Of a stretch of 64,000 bases of DNA, positions 58,571-64,000 are shown piece after piece (position 1 is the stretch's first letter; every line of letters starts with the position of its first letter). The stretch is taken from the NCBI RefSeq assembly GCF_011801145.1, contig NZ_CP046172.1, positions 1-64,000 on the forward strand, read 5' to 3'. The stretch is from Nocardia arthritidis (GTDB taxonomy: Bacteria; Actinomycetota; Actinomycetes; Mycobacteriales; Mycobacteriaceae). The notes under the pieces were generated by a model, which searched no databases, was not told the origin of the DNA, and worked only from the letters and a program-made list of their open reading frames with translations. A program made the position numbers and the translations under genes.

Positions 58571-58605
58571 ATGTATAGCGATATAGTTACTGTCGTCAGG
58601 AATGC
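58571..58605 (+). promoter_or_regulatory. Putative operator in front of the monooxygenase/OYE gene
   Basis: An AT-rich stretch (ATGTATAGCGATATAGTTAC, then TGTCGTCAGGAATGC) lies upstream of the ATG at 58633. The TGTCGTCA element recurs in the paaX-ligase promoter region at 56860. GGAGGT lies just before the ATG. Confidence 0.45.
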
Positions 58606-58632
58606 GTCATATATGAAACGGCGGAGGTACCG

Positions 58633-61017
58633 ATGCGAATCGCGGTAGTCGGCGGCGGCCCCGGTGGCCTGTACTTCGCGGCGCTGGCGAAGCAGCTCGA
58701 CGCCGGGCACGAGATCACCGTCTGGGAGCGCAACGCCCCCGACGACACCTTCGGTTTCGGAGTGGTCTTCAGCGATGAGACGCTCGGCGGCATCGAACAC
58801 GCCGACGCGCGGATCTATACGCGGATGGCGAGCCGGTTCGCCCGCTGGGACGATATCGACATCCACTACCTGGACACCGTGAACACCTCGGGCGGACAGG
58901 GTTTCGCCGCGATGAGCCGCAAGGACCTGCTCGGCATCCTGCAGCAGCGCTGCCGGGAACTGGGCGTCACCATCCATTTCCGCACCGAGGCGCCGGATAT
59001 CGAGGTCCTGCGCGCCGAATGCGACCTGGTGGTGGCCGCCGACGGGATCAACTCGGCGATACGCGCCCGCTACGCCGAGGCGTTCCGGCCGACCCTGGAC
59101 CGGCGCGACAACAAGTTCATGTGGCTCGGCACCGACAAAGTCTTCGAAGCCTTCGAATTCTTCATCCGGGAAACCCCGCACGGCGTCATGCAGATCCACG
59201 GCTACCCGTACGGCGCCGATGGCAGCACCTTCATCGTCGAGATGCACGAAGACGTCTGGCGCGCGGCCGGTTTCGACGACTATGCCGACCGCGAATTCGC
59301 GCCCGGCGATAACGACGAGAAATCCATCGCGGTGATCGGCGAGCTGTTCGCCGATATTCTCGACGGACATCGCCTGCTGGCCAACAACTCTCGGTGGATC
59401 AACTTCGTCACGGTGCGCAACGAGAGCTGGCGGCACGGCAATACCGTGCTGATCGGCGACGCCGCGCATACCGCGCACTTCTCCATCGGCTCCGGCACCA
59501 AGCTGGCCATGGAGGACGCGCTGGCGCTGGCCGCCGCGCTACACGAAAACCCGACGCTGGACGCCAGTTTGGATGCCTACGAGGCCGAGCGCAGGCCGGT
59601 GGTGCTTTCCATGCAGCGGGCCGCGCAGGCCAGCCTGGAATGGTTCGAATCGATTTCGAATTACGCCGGACAGGAACCGCCGCAGTTCGCCTTCAACCTG
59701 CTCACCCGCAGCCGCCGGGTCACCTACGACAATCTGCGGCTGCGCGATCCGGGCTTCGTCGATGCGATCGACAACTGGTATGCCGCGGACCAAACGCCGC
59801 CGGTATCGACCGTGCGGCCGCCGATGTTCTATCCGTACCGGGTGAAGGGCGTCGAATTCGTCAACCGCATCGTGGTTTCGCCGATGGATATGTATTCGGC
59901 GGTCGACGGTGTGCCCGGGGATTTCCACCTGGTGCACCTGGGGAGCAAGGCACTCGGCGGCGCCGGTCTGGTGATGACCGAGATGGTCTGCGTCTCACCG
60001 GAGGGGCGGATCACGCCCGGCTGCGCGGGGCTGTACACCGAGGAGCAGGAGGCGGCCTGGCGGCGGATCGTCGATTTCGTGCATTCCGGCAGCGAGGCGA
60101 AAATCGGTGTGCAGCTGGGACATTCGGGCCGCAAGGGCTCCACGAAGCGGATGTGGGAAGGTATCGATGTGCCGCTGGAGTCCGGCAACTGGGAGGTGGT
60201 GGCCCCGTCGGCGCTGCCGTACGGACCCGGCTGCCACGTACCGCGCGAGCTCACCGAGGACGAACTCGACCTGATCGCGGCGCAATTCGTCGCCGCGGCG
60301 GAGGCGGCGGCGCGAGCCGGATTCGACCTGCTCGAATTGCATGCGGGCCACGGGTATCTGCTCTCCTCGTTCCTCTCGCCGCTGTCGAATGCGCGCACCG
60401 ACGCCTACGGCGGCACACTGGCCAACCGAATGCGCTTTCCGCTGCGGGTATTCGACGCGATCCGCGCCGTGTGGCCCGCCGATCGCCCACTGTCCGTTCG
60501 CATCTCGGCCACCGACTGGGCCGACGGCGGCAATACCGTCGACGATGCGGTGCATATCGCGCAGGCATTCGCCGCACACGGGGCCGACCTGGTGAACGTG
60601 TCGTCGGGGCAGGTGGTCAAGCACGAGAAACCCGCGTTCGGCCGCAGCTACCAAACCCCGTTCGCGGACCGGATCCGCCAGGCGCTCAAGGCGAAATACG
60701 CACATGTCGGGGTGATCGCCGTCGGCGCGATCTCCTCCTACGACGACGCGAACTCGATTCTGCTGGCCGGGCGCGCCGATCTCGTCGCGGTCGGCCGCGC
60801 CCACCTCTACGACCCGCAATGGACACTGCACGCCGCCGTCGAACAGGGTTACGCCGGACCCGGCGCGCACTGGCCCGACCAGTTCGCCGCGGGCAACCGC
60901 AAACCGCCCACCGGCCGCACCGACGGCCCACGCCCGCGCTTGGAACTGTTGCGCGCCAAGGATTCCGAGGCAAGCGGCCGCCGCAGGTGGCGGCCGGGCA
61001 TCCCAGCGGCCAGCTGA
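58633..61017 (+). CDS. Fused FAD-dependent monooxygenase / OYE reductase: 2-aminobenzoyl-CoA monooxygenase/reductase or salicylyl-CoA 5-hydroxylase type
   Basis: This 794-residue two-domain protein has an FAD monooxygenase at about 1-390: IAVVGGGPGGLYFAALAKQL (Rossmann), DLVVAADGINSAIR, and VLIGDAAHTAHFSIGSGTKLAMEDA. An old-yellow-enzyme domain follows at about 400-770: MDMYSAVDGVPGDFHLVHLGSKALGG, QLGHSGRKGSTKRMWEG, FDLLELHAGHGYLLSSFLSPLSNARTDAYGG. This fusion is known from the aerobic anthranilate pathway (2-aminobenzoyl-CoA monooxygenase/reductase) and from bifunctional salicylyl-CoA 5-hydroxylase. The neighbouring aryl-CoA ligase, RidA and PaaX support an aryl-CoA substrate; sequence alone does not separate the two. 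Confidence 0.9.
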   Translation: MRIAVVGGGPGGLYFAALAKQLDAGHEITVWERNAPDDTFGFGVVFSDETLGGIEHADARIYTRMASRFARWDDIDIHYLDTVNTSGGQGFAAMSRKDLLGILQQRCRELGVTIHFRTEAPDIEVLRAECDLVVAADGINSAIRARYAEAFRPTLDRRDNKFMWLGTDKVFEAFEFFIRETPHGVMQIHGYPYGADGSTFIVEMHEDVWRAAGFDDYADREFAPGDNDEKSIAVIGELFADILDGHRLLANNSRWINFVTVRNESWRHGNTVLIGDAAHTAHFSIGSGTKLAMEDALALAAALHENPTLDASLDAYEAERRPVVLSMQRAAQASLEWFESISNYAGQEPPQFAFNLLTRSRRVTYDNLRLRDPGFVDAIDNWYAADQTPPVSTVRPPMFYPYRVKGVEFVNRIVVSPMDMYSAVDGVPGDFHLVHLGSKALGGAGLVMTEMVCVSPEGRITPGCAGLYTEEQEAAWRRIVDFVHSGSEAKIGVQLGHSGRKGSTKRMWEGIDVPLESGNWEVVAPSALPYGPGCHVPRELTEDELDLIAAQFVAAAEAAARAGFDLLELHAGHGYLLSSFLSPLSNARTDAYGGTLANRMRFPLRVFDAIRAVWPADRPLSVRISATDWADGGNTVDDAVHIAQAFAAHGADLVNVSSGQVVKHEKPAFGRSYQTPFADRIRQALKAKYAHVGVIAVGAISSYDDANSILLAGRADLVAVGRAHLYDPQWTLHAAVEQGYAGPGAHWPDQFAAGNRKPPTGRTDGPRPRLELLRAKDSEASGRRRWRPGIPAAS

Positions 61018-61033
61018 GGAGGTCCGGGGGGCG

Positions 61034-61672
61034 TTACTTCGGCAGCGCGATAAGCAGGTTGTGCGGGATGGGCGGTACCGGCAGCCGACGGTGTTCGACG
61101 GTGCAGCCCGTCTTCTCCAATGCGGCGATCACCTCCGGTACCGGACGCAGGGTGATGTTGCCGTACGGGGCGAACGGCATTCGCGCCATCACCTCCGGAT
61201 CGCCGATGCCGACCACCAGCCGTCCGCCGGGCCGGATCACGCGGACCAGCTCGGCGCAGACGCTGTCCAGGTCGTCGATGAAGTAGATGGTGTTGACCGT
61301 GATCGCGGCATCCAGCGCGGCGTCGGCGAGCGGCAGGTCGGTGAGCGAGCCCGCGGTGATCCGCAGCCGGTCCGCGGCGATCTCGGCGGCGTAGCGCCTG
61401 CGGGCGCGGGCCAACATATCCGGGGAGAGCTCGATGCCGTGCACCGAACCATCGGGGCCGACCCGTTTGAGCAGCAGCGGAAGTCCGGCACCGCCGCCGA
61501 ATCCGATATCCGCGGCGGTCGCGCCCTTCGCGACTTCGGCGGCGTCGACCGCGGCGGCGATCGAGCGTCCGTTGCCGCGGTTGAGGATCACCGCGATGCC
61601 TTTGCCGAGTACACCGTGTGGGTTGCCCAGCTGGTCGGCTACCGCGGACAGCGCGCGGGTGCGGATACCCAT
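61034..61672 (-). CDS. Class I SAM-dependent methyltransferase
   Basis: This 212-residue methyltransferase has the SAM motif I ATAADIGFGGGAGLPLLLKRVGPDGSVHGIELSPDMLARARRRYA and motif around ITAGSLTDLPLADAALDAAITVNTIYFIDDLDSVCAELVRVIRPGGRLVVGIGDPE. It is of the group methylating small molecules (UbiE/COQ5-like). The ATG at 61672 is chosen; a longer reading upstream is Arg-rich and unlikely. It is convergent with the monooxygenase gene and is probably not part of that pathway. Confidence 0.85.
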   Translation of the reverse strand: MGIRTRALSAVADQLGNPHGVLGKGIAVILNRGNGRSIAAAVDAAEVAKGATAADIGFGGGAGLPLLLKRVGPDGSVHGIELSPDMLARARRRYAAEIAADRLRITAGSLTDLPLADAALDAAITVNTIYFIDDLDSVCAELVRVIRPGGRLVVGIGDPEVMARMPFAPYGNITLRPVPEVIAALEKTGCTVEHRRLPVPPIPHNLLIALPK

Positions 61673-61869
61673 GAATCTCCTCTTTTCGGACCATTCCCGA
61701 TGGGCGCCTGCGACCGTTCGAGAGCGAATTCCGGCGTGCCGGAAGTATTCCGACGATCGACTGTACTTCCGCAGCGCGGCCCCGGTCGGCGGTTCGGCGC
61801 ACCGTCGCGACCTGACTGGACGCTTGATTGAATACCGTGAGCGAAGAACCGGCGATAGAGGTGGTCGAA

Positions 61870-63273
61870 ATGCGAGGTCCGTTGGCGCTGCTTGCCGCGT
61901 GCACCCTGGCGCTGGCCCCGGCGGGCACCGCGAATGCGGCCGGTGAGTTCGGCCCGTTCGCCGCGAACCCGTACCTCGGCCCGCTCGGCACGTCGACCAT
62001 GCACGGCGATGCCGAATCATCGGACGCCACACCGCTGCCCGGCCCCGGCGCCGGTGCGCGGCCGGTGACGATGTTCCCGTTGGCCGCGGCCTGCCCGACG
62101 CTGTTGCAGGGCGCCGACGGACCGGTTGTCGCGCTGTGCACCGAGATCGCCGGGCGCGCACCGACGGTCGAGCTGATCGATCCGGACGCGGCAGGGCCGC
62201 TCGCCACCTCGCTCGCCGCGCTGCCGCTGGCGAAGGGCAGCCTGCTCGGCGGGGTATACGCGTACCTGGACAACCTCGACCGGCTCGTCGTCGTCGACGG
62301 GAATCGGCAACTGCTGCGCGTCGCCCATCACCGCGAGGCGGGCGGCTGGCGGCTATCGATCGACGAAACCACCGACCTGTCCGGTGCCATCCCCACCGGC
62401 GACACCGTGGTCGGACTGGTGCCGGACTGGTCGGGCAATATCTGGTTCGCCACCGGCGACGGTGTGGTCGGGTCGGTGACACCGGCCGGTGCGGTGCGCA
62501 CGGTCGCACTCCCCGGGGGCGAGCGGGTGGCGAACAGCATTTCGGCCGCGCCGAGCGGCGCGGTGAGCGTCGCGACCACGCACGCGCTGTATGAGCTCGG
62601 CCTCGACGCATCCGGTGCGCCGCGGGTGCGCTGGCGCGCGGCATACGACCGCGGATCGGCGCGCAAACCGGGCCAGCTCAGCTGGGGAACCGGTTCGACG
62701 CCAACCTATTTCGGCGCCGACGCGAAATATCTGACCATTGTCGACAATGCCGACGGCCAGGTGCATCTGCTCGTATACCGTTCGGGGACCGGGCAATTGG
62801 TGTGTCAGGTACCGGTGCTCACCAAAGGCGGTCCGGGCAGCGAGAATTCGCCGATCGGCAGCGGTAATTCGGTCTTCGTCGCCAGTACGTACGGCTACCC
62901 GTATCCGGCCGTTCCGGACGACGCCGGTCCCGCCGTGCCGCCGAGTGCACCCTTCGTCGGTGGGATGACGCGGGTCGATGTGGGCGACAACGGCTGTCAC
63001 ACCGTATGGGACAACACGATTCGCAGCGCGGCGGTGCCCCGCCTTTCGACCGCCGACAACCTCGTCTACACGGTCACCAGGATCGGTCCCGACGCGACCA
63101 CGCCGCTCGACGGCTATGCCTTCACCGCCATCGATCCCGATACCGGCGCGATCGCCTCGACCACCCCGTTACCCGGCACCGTCGCCGATGACCCATTGCA
63201 AACCGCCCCGCTGATCGCCAACGGCCGCAGGGTTTTCCAGGGCACCGTCACCGGGATACTGCGCATCGGCTGA
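61870..63273 (+). CDS. Secreted beta-propeller-like protein
   Basis: This 467-residue protein has a Sec signal peptide (RGPLALLAACTLALAPAGTANA, cleavage after about residue 22). The mature part is built of repeated beta segments of the propeller kind (YLDNLDRLVVVDGNRQLLRV, WSGNIWFATGDGVVGSVTPAGAVRTVAL, VYTVTRIGPDATTPLDGYAFTAIDPDTGAI). It contains a few cysteines. The function is unknown; homologous secreted proteins occur in mycobacteria and nocardiae. ATG 61870 is chosen because it directly precedes the signal sequence; TTG 61828 would mask it. Confidence 0.8.
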   Translation: MRGPLALLAACTLALAPAGTANAAGEFGPFAANPYLGPLGTSTMHGDAESSDATPLPGPGAGARPVTMFPLAAACPTLLQGADGPVVALCTEIAGRAPTVELIDPDAAGPLATSLAALPLAKGSLLGGVYAYLDNLDRLVVVDGNRQLLRVAHHREAGGWRLSIDETTDLSGAIPTGDTVVGLVPDWSGNIWFATGDGVVGSVTPAGAVRTVALPGGERVANSISAAPSGAVSVATTHALYELGLDASGAPRVRWRAAYDRGSARKPGQLSWGTGSTPTYFGADAKYLTIVDNADGQVHLLVYRSGTGQLVCQVPVLTKGGPGSENSPIGSGNSVFVASTYGYPYPAVPDDAGPAVPPSAPFVGGMTRVDVGDNGCHTVWDNTIRSAAVPRLSTADNLVYTVTRIGPDATTPLDGYAFTAIDPDTGAIASTTPLPGTVADDPLQTAPLIANGRRVFQGTVTGILRIG

Positions 63274-63381
63274 GCCCGCCGATCGCCGCGGCGGATGCAC
63301 CGATCGGCGCAGGCAATTTGCCTCCTGCGTCGGTATGTGCCGTCGAACCGGTAAGTCGTCCCGCTGAACCGGACGGTGTCG

Positions 63382-64000
63382 CTACTCCGTAGTCCCGGTG
63401 GGTGTCCCCGCAGCGTTCGGCGCGGTCGCGAGCCCGCGTTGTATGCCGTCGAGGGTGGCCGCGATCGCTTGTTCGCGGGCGTCGTCGTCGAGCCAGGACA
63501 GGGCGCCGTCGATGAGCAGGGAGGCCAGTCCGTGTACCGTCGACCAGGCCATGATCTCGGCGTGCGGCCGGTGCGCCGGATCCATGAACCCGCTCTGGAC
63601 CAGGTCGTCGAGCAGCTTGGCGAGCAGCCCGAACGCGTCGTTGTCGTCGGATGGTTCGGCGGCCCAGGGGGATTCGCAGAACGCGGTGCGGAACAGGCCG
63701 GGTTCGCGGGTCGCGAAGGCGATATAACCACGCCCGGCCGCATTCAGTCTGTCGATCGGATCAGATTCGGGCGCAAGGGAATTCACCGCTTCGGACATCG
63801 AGCCGAGCAGGCTGGCCTGCGCCTGCTCCTGTGCCGCGCCGAGCAACTGCTCGTGGTTGGTGAAATGCCGGTAGGCGGCGGTGGGGGTGACACCGACCTT
63901 GCGGGCCGCCGCACGGACCGTCACCGCCTCCGGCCCGCCGTGCTCGGCCAGTTCGGCGGCCGCGCGCACGAGGGCGTTGCGCAGGTCGCCGTGGTGGTAA
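63382..64000 (-). CDS. TetR-family transcriptional regulator (start beyond the window)
   Basis: The reading frame stays open up to the right edge: it reads YHHGDLRNALVRAAAELAEHGGPEAVTVRAAARKVGVTPTAAYRHFTNHEQLLGAA, the TetR DNA-binding helix-turn-helix, so the N-terminus is cut by the window end. The rest is a helical TetR C-terminal domain (with WAAEPSDDNDAFGLLAKLLDDLV and AEIMAWSTVHGLASLLIDGALSWLDDDAREQAIAATLDGIQRGL, resembling the TetR_C_33/WHG group). The ligand and target are unknown. Confidence 0.88.
   Translation of the reverse strand, partial: YHHGDLRNALVRAAAELAEHGGPEAVTVRAAARKVGVTPTAAYRHFTNHEQLLGAAQEQAQASLLGSMSEAVNSLAPESDPIDRLNAAGRGYIAFATREPGLFRTAFCESPWAAEPSDDNDAFGLLAKLLDDLVQSGFMDPAHRPHAEIMAWSTVHGLASLLIDGALSWLDDDAREQAIAATLDGIQRGLATAPNAAGTPTGTTE

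Overview
This window is the replication-origin neighbourhood of a high-GC actinobacterium of the mycolic-acid group (Mycobacteriales), most likely a Nocardia or close relative. Evidence for this is the gene order dnaA-oriC-dnaN-recF-dciA-gyrB-gyrA-DUF3566-tRNA-Ile-DLW39-tRNA-Ala, followed by crgA-trpG and then, on the minus strand, the block fhaA-fhaB-pstP-rodA-pbpA-pknA-pknB with tRNA-Leu. This layout is typical of mycobacteria and nocardiae. A KstR-like operator and two ParB-type parS sites agree with it.

Layout. 1-12.7 kb: replication initiation and DNA gyrase. The oriC between dnaA and dnaN has DnaA boxes, a recognisable DnaA-trio/unwinding tract, and an unexpected cluster of seven CTCGAG palindromes. 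12.65-16.25 kb: a small accessory island behind tRNA-Ala, bounded by a direct repeat. It holds a frameshifted, truncated integrase and a five-gene operon of two WXG100 proteins, a WXG/LXG-like protein ending in an HExxH metallopeptidase-like domain, a small beta-barrel-like protein and a YbaB/EbfC-like protein. I read this as a type VII-secreted polymorphic toxin module. 16.3-26.8 kb: variable genes (MFS exporter, AfsR/SARP-type regulator, two SnoaL-like proteins, a lipoprotein, a DUF1275 protein, an acyl-CoA-dehydrogenase-like protein, a DrrAB-type ABC exporter). 26.8-41.2 kb: conserved core (ppiA, PH-domain protein, crgA, trpG/pabA, split RibD-like proteins, CBS protein, and the Ser/Thr kinase and cell-shape operon). 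FhaA here carries a long Q/G/Y repeat region and PknA a Thr/Pro-rich extracellular tail.

41.8-45.6 kb: an HTH-nSTAND1-WD40 protein with 14 WD repeats that is split by a one-base shortfall in a run of C. 45.9-50.6 kb: an AraC regulator followed by a compact operon that I consider the most novel item in the window. It encodes a 59-residue peptide with six cysteines in its C-terminal half, a MauE-type redox membrane protein, a TlpA-type thioredoxin, an ABC exporter without a C39 domain, and a small S26 signal peptidase. It looks like a complete pathway for making and exporting a disulfide-rich peptide. A perfect parS site lies inside the exporter gene.

50.5-61.0 kb: a catabolic cluster with an old-yellow-enzyme-type reductase, SDR, isochorismatase-like hydrolase, TesB thioesterase, cupin, fumarylacetoacetate-hydrolase-family protein, RidA, PaaX-type regulator, aryl-CoA ligase, and a fused FAD-monooxygenase/OYE protein of the 2-aminobenzoyl-CoA monooxygenase/reductase or salicylyl-CoA 5-hydroxylase type. 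Together they suggest aerobic CoA-dependent breakdown of anthranilate or salicylate. The window ends with a methyltransferase, a secreted beta-propeller-like protein and a TetR regulator cut by the right edge.
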